Assembly: GCF_000698595.1 (NCBI RefSeq)
Contig: NZ_JFHC01000062.1
Span: 1-50,012, forward strand
DNA: 50,012 bases
Direction: 5' to 3'
From: Caballeronia glathei
Lineage (GTDB): Bacteria > Pseudomonadota > Gammaproteobacteria > Burkholderiales > Burkholderiaceae
The notes under the pieces were generated by a model that saw only the letters and a list, made by a program, of their open reading frames with translations, made no database searches and was not told where the DNA came from. Positions 41,513 through 50,012 of the stretch are shown here, one piece after another; position 1 is the stretch's first letter, and every line of letters starts with the position of its first letter. The translations under genes and the position numbers were made by a program.

Positions 41513-42130
41513 TCAGCGTGCCGGATAGCAGTGAAACGACACGTAGCGCTTTCCCCCTAGAAGCATGCAATATCCCTCGTAGGATCGCCCTTCAACGACG
41601 TTCGCCTGACCGTGCTCCTTCTTCTGCCCCTCGACCAGATCGGTCAGGCCAGCGGCCCACTGCGCCATGTAGACCATCGTATTCTGGCCATGCCAACCTG
41701 TCGTGGCGAAAGTGCCGAACTTCTCGCCGCCGTGCGTCTGCCGGGTGCCGATCGGCAGGCCGGGCGGCTGATGCTTGTTCTGGTCGTTGTCGAGCTGCAC
41801 GTAGATATTGTCGATCTCGGCTGCATAGCCGCAGTCGGCTTTGATCTTCGCGATCTCCTTGGCCACTTCGACGGGTTTTGGCGGTTCCTTTATCTGGATT
41901 GTCACCGCTGGCAACGGCGGCCGCGCTTTCGAGATGATCGTCGCCGCCTCAACGACATTGGCATGCACCGCGTTCACAGTGAGCGTCCCGAGCAGCGTCT
42001 TGATGGTCGTATAGTTGAGCTCCCTGACCTGGTCGGGCGGCTGTATCTGGTTGACGGTCAAGGTTCCACGCACGAATGCCAGATGCGTCTTCAGATGATC
42101 GTTGAGCTTCTTCTTGTCGCCGCTATTCAT
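41513..42130 (-). CDS. Unrecognised 205-aa protein
   Basis: No family recognised. Residues ~1-60 contain a doubled motif (FVRGTLTVNQIQ and LLGTLTVNAVHAN). The middle is Pro/Lys-rich (VTIQIKEPPKPVEVAKEIAKI). The C-terminal half has aromatic and His residues (GWHGQNTMVYMAQWAAGL) and ends GGKRYVSFHCYPAR. No signal peptide or membrane segment. The chosen ATG follows GGAGG by ten bases; the frame extends a further 36 codons upstream without support. It stands alone between the bufferin operon and an AraC gene. Confidence 0.65.
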   Translation of the reverse strand: MNSGDKKKLNDHLKTHLAFVRGTLTVNQIQPPDQVRELNYTTIKTLLGTLTVNAVHANVVEAATIISKARPPLPAVTIQIKEPPKPVEVAKEIAKIKADCGYAAEIDNIYVQLDNDQNKHQPPGLPIGTRQTHGGEKFGTFATTGWHGQNTMVYMAQWAAGLTDLVEGQKKEHGQANVVEGRSYEGYCMLLGGKRYVSFHCYPAR

Positions 42131-42257
42131 GATAAAAGGGCCTCCAGACGAAATGATCGAAACCGATGTGTCGCTGCAACGCGACCGAAGCAAGGACGGC
42201 GCACCCGGTGAGCCGTCTTGCAACGTACCTGACGTCAACCGAATTCGCAGACGGGTA

Positions 42258-43283
42258 TCACCGCCGCAATTCGCCCGGGCCTTTCCCCGTCCACCGCTTC
42301 AATGCACGGCGAAAGTTTGCAGCATCGCTGAACCCCAGCAGCATAGCGACATCTTCCGTGCTCATCTTCGTCGATTGCAGATACTCCAGAGCCAGCGAGC
42401 AACGCACATCATCGACGATCGCGGCGAAAGATACGCCTTCCGCTTCGAGATGCCGTCGCAGGGTACGGCTCGTCATGTTCAACCTGTGCGCGACCTCTTC
42501 CATGCCCGGAAAGACGCCCGGCGTGCTCATGAGAACCTGATAAACCTCGCCGGACGTTCCGACCGAAGTCTTCGCCTGCCCGATCAGGCGGTCACATGTT
42601 TCCTGTAGCAGCGTTGCCGTGAGCTTGTGCGCGAGTTGCGGCTTCTGGCTGAGTATCGCGCTGTCGTAGATGAGTTCGCATTGCGGCGCTTCGAAGAAAC
42701 AGGGGCAGCCCAGATACTGCGAATAGAGATCGGCGTGCGCGGGTGCAGGATAGGAGAAACACGCCTTGAGCGGCGGACAGCTGTGACCGGCGACATCCTG
42801 AAGATGCGTGACGTGCTGCGTAAATTGCTGCTCGATGATGAATTCGCGCAATTCGCGCGAAGGGCTCGAAACGAAGGCATCCGGAAACGACCACACGGCA
42901 CTGTCCGGATACTCGGCCCATTCGATCGTAAGCGTTGGTGTCGCGAGGCGATGGTACTTGACACCGAGACGGAAGTAATCGCGCAACGTAAGACATGACA
43001 TCAATGCATAGCCGTACATGCCATACGCCGACAGATGCAGGCGCGAGCCGACCTTGAACGGTGTTGCCGGATCGCGCGACAGCAGTACCGCGTTGCGGGC
43101 CACGATTGCGTATTGACGCACGGATGTCATCACGGACGCGTCGTAAATCTGATCGACGGTTACGCCGCTTCCCTCCAGGCTGTCTTCGGGCGCAATGCCT
43201 TGCTCTGCGAGAACTTCAACCAGCGCGGCGATTTTGTACGGCGCGTAAATGCGTTCGTTGAGGAGTGGGCGAGTCGATGCCAC
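42258..43283 (-). CDS. AraC-family regulator (OruR/ArgR-like, arabinose-binding-type N-terminus)
   Basis: A 341-aa regulator. The N-terminal ~210 residues match the AraC sensor domain of the OruR/OxyR-like group (LVEVLAEQGIAPEDSLEGSGV, then LGVKYHRLATPTLTIEW). The C-terminus has the two helix-turn-helix motifs (PGMEEVAHRLNMTSRTLRRHL, MSTEDVAMLLGFSDAANFRRALKRWTGKGP). It is divergent from the BKACE operon with 210 bp between the starts, so it is the likely activator of that operon, responding to its substrate. Confidence 0.9.
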   Translation of the reverse strand: MASTRPLLNERIYAPYKIAALVEVLAEQGIAPEDSLEGSGVTVDQIYDASVMTSVRQYAIVARNAVLLSRDPATPFKVGSRLHLSAYGMYGYALMSCLTLRDYFRLGVKYHRLATPTLTIEWAEYPDSAVWSFPDAFVSSPSRELREFIIEQQFTQHVTHLQDVAGHSCPPLKACFSYPAPAHADLYSQYLGCPCFFEAPQCELIYDSAILSQKPQLAHKLTATLLQETCDRLIGQAKTSVGTSGEVYQVLMSTPGVFPGMEEVAHRLNMTSRTLRRHLEAEGVSFAAIVDDVRCSLALEYLQSTKMSTEDVAMLLGFSDAANFRRALKRWTGKGPGELRR

Positions 43284-43493
43284 GAAAGCTCCAAAGATTG
43301 TCCTCGGAAGACATCCCTGTGTCCGAAAATGACCTTACGGACGCAATCGTATCCCACTAATATCCTCATCACAAGCGTTGCGCCCGCAGAGCGGCCGGCG
43401 CCTGAACACAATTTCGGAGACAGCGTGAGCGGCGTCCCTCCACTGGGCCGAGCCGGTAACGTCGAGCACGCGACACAGATCAGGGTTTTCTCA

Positions 43494-44432
43494 ATGAGCG
43501 ACACCAGCCGCAAGGTCATCATCTCGTGCGCCATCACAGGCGCTACGCATGTCCCGTCGATGTCCGACTTCCTCCCGATTACCCCTGCGCAAATCAGGGA
43601 CCAGGCCATCGAGGCCGCCGAAGCCGGAGCCGCCATCATTCACCTGCATGCGCGCGATCCCGCGGACGGCCGTCCTACGCCAGACCCGGAAGTCTTCAAG
43701 ACCTTCGTGCCAGCGATCGCCGAAGCGACCGACGCCGTCATCAACATCACGACAGGCGGCAGCACGCGCATGACCCTCGAAGAACGTCTCGCCTACCCGC
43801 GACTGGCGAAGCCCGAAATGTGTTCGCTGAACATGGGGTCGATGAATTTCTCGATTCATCCCGTCGCCGGGAAGATTTCGTCGTGGCGCTACGGCTGGGA
43901 GAAGGATTACATCGAAGGGATGGAGGACATGATCTTCCGAAACACATTCAGGGACATCAGGAAGATCCTTCTGGAACTGGGAGAAAACGGCACGCGCTTC
44001 GAATTCGAATGCTACGACGTGGGCCATCTGCATAACCTGGCGCATTTCGTCGATCAGGGTCTCGTCAAGCCACCGTTTTTCATTCAATCGGTGTTCGGGA
44101 TTCTCGGCGGGCTTGGCGCGGACCCGGAAAACATGGTCGTGATGCGCTCGACGGCAGACAGGCTTTTTGGTCGCGAGAACTATCACTTTTCCGTCCTCGG
44201 CGCCGGTCGACACCAGATGCCGCTCGTGACCATGAGCGCGATCATGGGTGGCAACGTGCGCGTGGGCCTTGAAGACAGTGTGTACCTGTCGAAAGGCGTG
44301 AAGGCCGAGACGAACGCCCAGCAGGTCCGCAAAATCCGGCGGATTCTCGAGGAACTGTCATTCGAGATCGCCACGCCAGCGGACGCGCGGAGGATGCTGG
44401 GCTTAAAGGGCGCCGACAAGGTCACCTTGTAG
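43494..44432 (+). CDS. Beta-keto acid cleavage enzyme (BKACE, DUF849)
   Basis: A 312-aa TIM-barrel enzyme. BKACE proteins cleave a beta-keto acid with acetyl-CoA, giving acetoacetate and a CoA ester. Motifs: VIISCAITGATHVPSMS, AAIIHLHARDPADGRPTPD (zinc ligands HLHAR), INITTGGS, SLNMGSMNF, FECYDVGHLHNL (further ligand region), and GLEDSVYLSKG. The substrate class of BKACE cannot be fixed without the pocket residues. The ATG at 43494 was chosen because homology begins there; the frame stays open upstream. It heads an operon with a transporter and two SDRs, consistent with oxidation of a beta-hydroxy acid followed by cleavage. Confidence 0.92.
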   Translation: MSDTSRKVIISCAITGATHVPSMSDFLPITPAQIRDQAIEAAEAGAAIIHLHARDPADGRPTPDPEVFKTFVPAIAEATDAVINITTGGSTRMTLEERLAYPRLAKPEMCSLNMGSMNFSIHPVAGKISSWRYGWEKDYIEGMEDMIFRNTFRDIRKILLELGENGTRFEFECYDVGHLHNLAHFVDQGLVKPPFFIQSVFGILGGLGADPENMVVMRSTADRLFGRENYHFSVLGAGRHQMPLVTMSAIMGGNVRVGLEDSVYLSKGVKAETNAQQVRKIRRILEELSFEIATPADARRMLGLKGADKVTL

Positions 44433-44452
44433 TCGGCCGCCGTAGTCCCTGC

Positions 44453-44474
44453 GAGACCATCATCTGATGGTCTC
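44453..44474. repeat. Perfect 10-bp inverted repeat between BKACE and MFS genes
   Basis: GAGACCATCA-TC-TGATGGTCTC. It starts 20 bp after the BKACE stop. No T run follows on either side, so it is not a simple terminator. It may be an operator or an RNA hairpin that protects the upstream message. Confidence 0.6.
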
Positions 44475-44527
44475 CAGCCCTGTTATCAACGACCAAAATA
44501 TAGCTAGTTAAAGATATTGGAGACGTC

Positions 44528-45874
44528 ATGGATACCACCCTGGTCGACCATCGCGATGGACAGCTGCATCGCATCGCCACGCGCAAGGCGATGCTCAGAT
44601 TGATTCCGCTGATGTGCGCGATCTACTTCATGTCATTTCTCGATCGGACCAACGTGGCGCTCGCCAAGGTTCAGCTTGCAGCAGACGTAGGCATCAGTGC
44701 GGCTGCCTATGGTTTCGGGTCGGGAATTTTCTTTCTCGGCTACGCGCTGCTCGAAGTTCCGAGCAACCTGGCAGCCCATCGGATCGGTCCGCGACGCTGG
44801 ATCGCGCGCATCGCAGTGACGTGGGGCATCCTGTCGACCGCGATGATGTTCGTGCAGGGAACATCATCGTTCTACGTGTTGCGCGTACTGCTGGGCATTG
44901 CAGAAGCGGGTCTCTTTCCTGCGCTGATGTATATGGTGACGCTCTGGTTTGCGCCCCATGACCGGCCCGTCGCGGTCGGCTGGATCTACATCGCGCCCGC
45001 GCTCGCGCTCATGCTCGGCAATCCGCTGGGTGGAGCGCTGATGCAACTGAACGGCTTCGGCGGGCTGCACGGCTGGCAATGGATGTTCATGCTCGAGGGC
45101 ATTCCGAGCGTGATCGTCGGCGTCACACTGTTCTTTGCCATGCCTGAGCGGCCGAGCGAGGCACGGTGGCTGTCGGCGGCGGAGCGCGATGTGCTCGAAG
45201 CGCATGCCGTCATCGACGTGCACGGAGGTGCGGAGTACTCGTCCGCGAACTGGGTCGCCGCACTCAAACGACCCACCACCGTGCTGATCGGGCTGATCTA
45301 TTTTCTGAATCAGGTTGCGTTCGTCGGACTGTACTTCTTTACGCCGTCGATCATTCACCAGATGCATATCGACTCGCCGCTTCTTGTCGGGTTTCTTGCC
45401 GCGAGCGTCGGTTTCGGCTTTCTGCTCGGCGTGCTCGTTCTTCCGCGTCTCCACCGGCGAACGAATAACGACTGCGTGTTTCTCGGGATTCTGACCGCGG
45501 GGCTCGTCGTAGGCGCCTGCGCTTATCTTGCCGTGACGAATCCCGCCGCGCGCATTGGCCTTCTCACGGTGACGGCGTTTTTCGCGGGCGGCGTGCTGCC
45601 GTCTTACTGGGCCATCGCCATGAAGCGTCTGCAAGGCATCCAGGCCGCTGCTGGTCTCGCGTTCATCAATACGATCGGACTGTTGGGCGGCTTTGTCGGA
45701 CCGTATCTGTTCGGAATGGCAGAGACGGCCTCCGGTCGAAGCGATGCCGGGTTCACCGTGATTCTGGTCGCGGCGGTGCTCGGTCTCGCACTGATTCCGC
45801 TGCTGGCGAAGGCAATTCGCGGTGAGACACGCGTACAGCCCTCGTGCGAGCCGGCTGCACAGATGAAACCATAA
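44528..45874 (+). CDS. MFS transporter, anion:cation symporter family
   Basis: A 448-aa, 12-helix permease of the ACS group (tartrate/phthalate/glucarate type): MSFLDRTNVALAKVQL near the start, GIAEAGLFPALMYMVTLWFAPHDRP, and a C-terminal half with FLNQVAFVGLYFFTPSI. These import organic anions with protons. It presumably takes up the substrate of the BKACE operon. It starts 95 bp after the BKACE gene; the ribosome site is GGAGA. Confidence 0.92.
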   Translation: MDTTLVDHRDGQLHRIATRKAMLRLIPLMCAIYFMSFLDRTNVALAKVQLAADVGISAAAYGFGSGIFFLGYALLEVPSNLAAHRIGPRRWIARIAVTWGILSTAMMFVQGTSSFYVLRVLLGIAEAGLFPALMYMVTLWFAPHDRPVAVGWIYIAPALALMLGNPLGGALMQLNGFGGLHGWQWMFMLEGIPSVIVGVTLFFAMPERPSEARWLSAAERDVLEAHAVIDVHGGAEYSSANWVAALKRPTTVLIGLIYFLNQVAFVGLYFFTPSIIHQMHIDSPLLVGFLAASVGFGFLLGVLVLPRLHRRTNNDCVFLGILTAGLVVGACAYLAVTNPAARIGLLTVTAFFAGGVLPSYWAIAMKRLQGIQAAAGLAFINTIGLLGGFVGPYLFGMAETASGRSDAGFTVILVAAVLGLALIPLLAKAIRGETRVQPSCEPAAQMKP

Positions 45875-45919
45875 CGGGCACGCGGGAAGTGTGTGCTCTC
45901 AGAAAGGGATAGTCCAGCA

Positions 45920-46660
45920 ATGAGATTGAGTGGAAAAGTCGCCATCATCACAGGCGCGGGGCAGGGGATCGGTGCAGCAACGGCGTTGAAGTTTGCGCGC
46001 GAAAAAGCGGTCGTGATTGCCTGCGACATGAATCTTGATTGCGTGGCGACGGTCGCGCACGTGTGCGCGGAAGCGGGCGCCGAAGCGAAAGCGTTCGCCG
46101 TCGACGTCACGGAGCGTACGCAGGTCGATGAAATGGTCGCCAAAGTACGCGACACATATGGACGCATCGATATCGTTGTGAACAACGCCGGTATCACGCG
46201 CGACGCCCGTCTGCAGAAAATGACGTTGCAACAGTTCGACGATGTCATCGATGTCAATCTTCGCGGCGTTTTCCATACCGCGCAGGCGGTTGTCGATACC
46301 ATGATCGAACAGGGCTCAGGCGTCATCCTGAACGCAAGCTCCGTCGTGGGCATCTACGGCAACTACGGACAGACGAACTATGCCGCAACGAAGTTTGGCG
46401 TGGTTGGATTCACCAAGACGTGGAGTCGCGAACTCGGTCCGAAGGGCATACGTGTCAACGCCGTCGCGCCCGGCTTCATCGATACGCCGATCCTGAGGAC
46501 GATCCCCGAAGACGTACTGTCGAAGATGCGCCACGAGGTGCCGCTGCGCCGGCTTGGCAAGCCCGAAGAAATCGCCAGCATCTACGCGTTTCTCGCGAGC
46601 GACGAAGCGAGCTACATCAACGGCGCCGTGATCGAGGCGACGGGGGGATTGTCGTTGTAG
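45920..46660 (+). CDS. Short-chain dehydrogenase/reductase (FabG-like)
   Basis: A 246-aa classical SDR with TGAGQGIG cofactor loop, NNAG, catalytic Ser in NASSVVG, YAATK active site and PGFIDTPI. The layout is FabG/acetoacetyl-CoA reductase-like. In this operon it may oxidise a beta-hydroxy acid to the beta-keto acid used by BKACE. The ATG follows a weak AAGGGA site 45 bp after the MFS gene. Confidence 0.9.
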   Translation: MRLSGKVAIITGAGQGIGAATALKFAREKAVVIACDMNLDCVATVAHVCAEAGAEAKAFAVDVTERTQVDEMVAKVRDTYGRIDIVVNNAGITRDARLQKMTLQQFDDVIDVNLRGVFHTAQAVVDTMIEQGSGVILNASSVVGIYGNYGQTNYAATKFGVVGFTKTWSRELGPKGIRVNAVAPGFIDTPILRTIPEDVLSKMRHEVPLRRLGKPEEIASIYAFLASDEASYINGAVIEATGGLSL

Positions 46661-46691
46661 GAGGTTTGCAAATCATGGAAGAGACAAAAGC

Positions 46692-47483
46692 ATGAATATC
46701 ATCGACCTTTTGAAACCGAGGTCCGGGCTGCGCGTGCTCGTATCGGCGGGCGCAGGCGGGATCGGCGCGGCAATCGCCGAAGCGTTCCTCCAGGCGGACG
46801 CAAGGGTGTATATCTGCGATGTGAACCCGAATGCGATCGAAAGCGCCAAATCGCGGCTTCCCGGCCTTTACGCGGGTGTCGCCGACGTGTCGGACCGGAC
46901 GCAGGTCGAGACCGTCATCGACGATGCGCGGCAGAAACTCGGCGGGCTCGATGTCCTTGTCAACAACGCCGGAATTGCGGGACCCACGGGTGCGGTCGAA
47001 GATATCGATCCGGCGCAGTGGGAAGCCACAATCGCCACCAACCTCAACAGTCAGTTCTATTTCTTGCGCAAGGCTGTGCCCGTCCTGAAGGAGACGTCGG
47101 ACTGCGCAAGTATCATCGCCATGTCTTCCGTGGCGGGGCGTCTTGGCTATCCATTTCGGTCACCGTACGCATCGACGAAATGGGCGATTGCGGGACTCGT
47201 GAAATCGCTTGCGGCAGAACTCGGGCCGAGCAATATCCGCGTCAACGCCATCCTGCCGGGTGTCGTGGAAGGCGAACGGATGAACCGGGTGATCTCCGCT
47301 CGCGCGGATGCCCTCGGCATTTCGTTCGACGCGATGCGCGACGAGTATCTCAAGAAGATATCACTGCGCCGCATGGTCACCGTCGATGACATTGCGGCGA
47401 TGACCCTGTTTCTCGCGTCGCCGGCTGGCAGCAATATTACGGGGCAGGCAATCAGCGTGGACGGCAACGTCGAATACCTGTAG
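46692..47483 (+). CDS. Short-chain dehydrogenase/reductase
   Basis: A 263-aa SDR. The cofactor loop reads SAGAGGIG rather than the usual TGxxxGxG, which is seen in some sugar-acid and L-carnitine-type SDRs. NNAG, the catalytic Ser in MSSVAGR and YASTK are intact, and the C-terminus is GQAISVDGNVEYL. Two SDRs in the operon suggest successive oxidations or epimerisation of the substrate. It starts 31 bp after the first SDR and is the last gene of the operon. Confidence 0.9.
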   Translation: MNIIDLLKPRSGLRVLVSAGAGGIGAAIAEAFLQADARVYICDVNPNAIESAKSRLPGLYAGVADVSDRTQVETVIDDARQKLGGLDVLVNNAGIAGPTGAVEDIDPAQWEATIATNLNSQFYFLRKAVPVLKETSDCASIIAMSSVAGRLGYPFRSPYASTKWAIAGLVKSLAAELGPSNIRVNAILPGVVEGERMNRVISARADALGISFDAMRDEYLKKISLRRMVTVDDIAAMTLFLASPAGSNITGQAISVDGNVEYL

Positions 47484-47852
47484 AGACAACGCCGGCACCG
47501 ACGCTGATCTGCACGCCGGCTTCGACGGCGCAGGAAGGGCAGATGGCACTCCGTGCGCAGCCGGGTTTGCCCGCTTCCGGCGCGCGAATGAAACGCCGTT
47601 CAATCCGGTGCTGGAAGCACGGTTATAGCATTGCCTCTGTGCGCATGGGTCGCGCAAGCAATAGGAACTCCCTGCATGGCCGGTGCTGGCTAAAGTAATC
47701 GTGTTGCTAAAGCGTTGTCCCCAGCACGCCGTGCTGCTAACTTGTCTGCCCATGGGAGCAATTTGCACTCGTTCATGAGCAGATCGAGTCGGGCGCGCGG
47801 TACGACGGTGTCTGCCCGCGGTCGAGATGTCTGCCGCGGCACGACTCGCCAA
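47484..47852. other. Intergenic region between convergent genes
   Basis: No gene recognised. Copies of GCCGGC at about 47491 and 47515 could form a weak hairpin after the SDR stop, but no T tract follows. Confidence 0.4.
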
Positions 47853-48878
47853 TCATCCAAGCTCGGAACGAGGCGCACGTTTTGCAACCGTGGCCGGCGA
47901 AGGGGCTTCCGCACCGCTACCGTCGGGCATTTCTGGCGCTGCACGGCTTTCCTTGCCAGTGCGCCGGATGGCCTGTGGCGGCTGGCCCAAGGTACGGAGG
48001 AACGCGTGCCTCATCCGATCGCGGTCGAAGAAGCCCACTTCATCGGCGATGACATCCATCGAGTGGCGCCCCTGCTCGATCATCAGTCTCGCGGCTTCCA
48101 CACGAAGATGCTCGATCGCTTTCCCGGGCGACTGACCGGTTTCCGCAGTGAAGGCCCGACTGAACTGGCGCGGGCTGAGATTCGCGACTTCGGCGAGTTC
48201 TTCGACGGATAAGGCGTTGCGCAGATTGGCGCTGGCGTAGTCGATGGCCTTCTGGATCCTGTCCGATTTCGGCTCGAGTTCGAGCAGCGCGGACAACTGC
48301 GACTGGCCGCCCGCACGCCGATGGTAGACAACGAGCTTGCGCGCCACCGTGCGCGATACTTCCTTGCCGTGGTCTTTCTCGATCATCGCAAGCGCCATGT
48401 CGATGGTTGCCGTCATGCCCGCTGACGTCCAGACCGAACCGTCGACGATAAAAATCTGATCTTCCTCGACGGCCACCTTCGGGAAGCGTCGCTTCAGATC
48501 ACCTGCGAATCGCCAGTGCGTCGTCGCACGACGGCCGTCGAGCACACCTGCCTCGGCCAGAACGAAAGCCCCGGTGCATGGAGCCACCACGCGCCTGGAT
48601 GTCTTGAGCGTGCGTTTGACAAAACCGCTCAGTGCAGGCGAAGCGAGGTCGGTTTCTACACCCGAAGCGAACATGACCGTATCGAAGACCGCATCGCCGA
48701 AAGGCTCGCTGTCTATCCTGATGCCCGCCGAGGCGGACACGAGTCCGCCCGCTTCGGAAAGGACGGTCACTTCGTAGGCCGGCTCATCGAGCACGAGATT
48801 CGCGAGTTCGAATACGCTGACTGCCGCGAACCCGATCATATGGAAATTGGGGAACACAACGAAGCCGATCGTGTGCAT
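47853..48878 (-). CDS. GlxA-type regulator (DJ-1/PfpI plus AraC)
   Basis: A 341-aa regulator. Residues 1-~170 are a DJ-1/PfpI domain (MHTIGFVVFPNFHMIGFAAV, with the nucleophile-elbow region VAPCTGAFVLAEAG). The C-terminal ~110 residues are an AraC domain (SVEELAEVANLSPRQFSRAFTAETGQSPGKAIEHLR, MDVIADEVGFFDRDRMRHAFLRTLG). GlxA proteins often respond to quaternary amines or related metabolites. The start at 48878 is supported by GGAGG. It is divergent from the MFS exporter, which is its likely target. Confidence 0.92.
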   Translation of the reverse strand: MHTIGFVVFPNFHMIGFAAVSVFELANLVLDEPAYEVTVLSEAGGLVSASAGIRIDSEPFGDAVFDTVMFASGVETDLASPALSGFVKRTLKTSRRVVAPCTGAFVLAEAGVLDGRRATTHWRFAGDLKRRFPKVAVEEDQIFIVDGSVWTSAGMTATIDMALAMIEKDHGKEVSRTVARKLVVYHRRAGGQSQLSALLELEPKSDRIQKAIDYASANLRNALSVEELAEVANLSPRQFSRAFTAETGQSPGKAIEHLRVEAARLMIEQGRHSMDVIADEVGFFDRDRMRHAFLRTLGQPPQAIRRTGKESRAAPEMPDGSGAEAPSPATVAKRAPRSELG

Positions 48879-49068
48879 GCTGACCCTCCTGCGGCATGTC
48901 ATAAATCGAGTGTCTTTATGACGTTTCCGACACCAACAATATTCCCTATCCTTGGCTCATGCCCTCAGCGCCTCAGCATCAATGCCGGGCGCCATGGCAC
49001 GCAATGCCGCGCGACGACCTGTGTCCGACCGCTCCGAAGGCATCAGTAGACCCGGTAAGGAAAGTTGA

Positions 49069-50012
49069 TATGGATCGTCGTTTAGTCATTCTAGCGCTTG
49101 GCATGTTCGCAATGGGCACCGACAACTTCGTGGTGGCGGGCATTCTTCCAGGCGTTGCGGCATCGCTGCATACCTCGGTCAGCGTCGCCGGCCAGATGGT
49201 GACTCTCTACGCGCTCTCGTATGCGGTCATGGCGCCGGTGCTGGCGGCCGTGGCCGGAGGGTGGCCGCGCAAGCTCATTCTCGTACTGGCGCTTGGCATC
49301 TTCGTCGCCGGCAATGCGATCAGTGCGCTCGCCACCGACGTGAACACGGTTCTTCTCAGCCGCGTGCTGGCGGGGTTCGGCGCGGCTCTGTTCTCCCCCA
49401 CCGCGCTGGGCGTTGCTTCCGCGCTTGCTGCTCCCGAGAAGAGAGGCAGAGCGCTTTCGATCGTGACCGCCGGACTGACCGGAGCAACCGCTCTTGGCGC
49501 TCCCATCGGCACGTTCATCGGAGGATTCGGAAGCTGGCGGACCACGCTCTGGTTCGTCACGTTGCTGGGCCTTGCTGCAATGCTCGGCGTGTGGACGCTG
49601 CTGCGCTCGCTTCCGCAGCCCCCAGTCGTGACGCTGAGGGCCAGGCTGGCGCCGGTTCGCGACGTCCCCATTGCGCTGACCCTGCTGACTTCCCTGTTTG
49701 CGTTTGGCGGCTTCCTGATGGTCTACACGTACGCGGGCCTCGTGCTCGATCGCGTGACCGGCGGCGACGAACGCGTGCTCGCCGGCATGCTGCTCTTCTG
49801 GGGTATCGCCGGGACGATTGGAAACGTGCTGTGCGGCCGGCTGGTCGATCGCTTCCCCAGTCGCACGATCGTCAACGTGGCCCTGTGGATTGCCATCGTC
49901 AATTTTTGCGCTTTGCCGTGGACCTCCATCCATGTGATGAGCGCTGCCATTGCCCTGACGATCTGGGGGATATGTGGATGGGGCCTCATCGTGCCGCAGC
50001 AGCACCGGCTGG
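49069..50012 (+). CDS. MFS exporter, arabinose-efflux/chloramphenicol-resistance type (partial)
   Basis: The gene runs off the window end; 314 codons are present. The start MDRRLVILALGMFAMGTDNFVVAGILP, then MVTLYALSYAVMAPVLAAVAG and PTALGVASALAAPEKRGRALS, are typical of DHA1 drug/sugar efflux permeases (AraJ/YdhP/CmlA-like). Hydrophobic segments are in order up to about TM 9-10. AAGGA lies before the ATG at 49069. It is divergent from the GlxA-type regulator across 190 bp. Confidence 0.9.

Noticed and set aside
49091..50005. A 304-codon minus-strand frame at the window end
   Set aside because: It is antisense to a clear MFS transporter; the product is His/Gln/Arg-rich.
1..50012. CRISPR arrays, tRNA or rRNA genes, intact insertion sequences, integrase with att sites
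   Set aside because: No regularly spaced repeats, no cloverleaf-like segments and no complete transposase or integrase were seen by reading; only one transposase relic is present.

Overview
The window looks like a chromosomal or megaplasmid segment from a Burkholderiaceae betaproteobacterium of the Paraburkholderia/Caballeronia/Burkholderia type. This is inferred from its high GC content, the density of AraC, GntR and MFS genes, a DmpR-type phenol operon, a MobA-type hydroxylase and a DUF2282/DUF692 (bufferin) operon. No rRNA, tRNA, CRISPR array or intact mobile element was seen.

Layout. 0.5-10.9 kb: a small lipoprotein, a very large SAM/cyclase/ATPase/TPR signalling protein with a DUF4242 partner, a secreted alpha/beta hydrolase divergent from an AraC regulator, a transposase relic, an RsbRD-like histidine kinase, a PhnB-like protein and a universal stress protein. 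10.9-14.3 kb: a scarred aromatic locus with an intact 3-hydroxybenzoate 4-monooxygenase-like gene, only the 3' end of its MFS transporter, a broken SDR and a small acidic protein. 14.7-20.4 kb: mmsA, an AraC/VOC pair, another gene relic and a DedA-PAP2-LssY fusion whose PAP2 active site is degenerate. 20.7-24.4 kb: a leftward sugar ABC operon ending in its own GntR regulator.

25.0-32.8 kb is the phenol block. A DmpR/PoxR-type sigma-54 activator is divergent from dmpKLMNOP (multicomponent phenol hydroxylase). The activator gene is flanked on both sides by near-identical control modules, each with an upstream activating site, a -24/-12 promoter and a leader. The right module drives the hydroxylase operon. 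The left one points at a 78-codon orphan gene. The activator also carries GGFTDA in place of the GAFTGA sigma-54-contact motif.

33.3-34.3 kb holds an unrecognised 334-aa protein behind an AT-rich leader. 34.6-40.8 kb is an eight-gene leftward run built on a bufferin (gig) type copper/gold-responsive RiPP operon: a DUF2282 precursor, DoxX, alpha/beta hydrolase, a second Cys-rich precursor, an MNIO enzyme (DUF692), its DUF2063 partner, an Asp-nucleophile alpha/beta hydrolase and a formamidase. An ECF-like promoter (TGTAACC-N16-CGGA) precedes it and a strong leftward hairpin terminator ends it. 41.5-47.5 kb has an orphan 205-aa protein, then an AraC regulator divergent from a beta-keto-acid cleavage enzyme (BKACE)/MFS/SDR/SDR operon for an unknown substrate. 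The window closes with a GlxA-type regulator divergent from a truncated-by-window MFS exporter.

The most interesting items are the twin sigma-54 modules with their orphan small gene, the altered GAFTGA loop, and the extended bufferin operon with two precursors and extra hydrolases.
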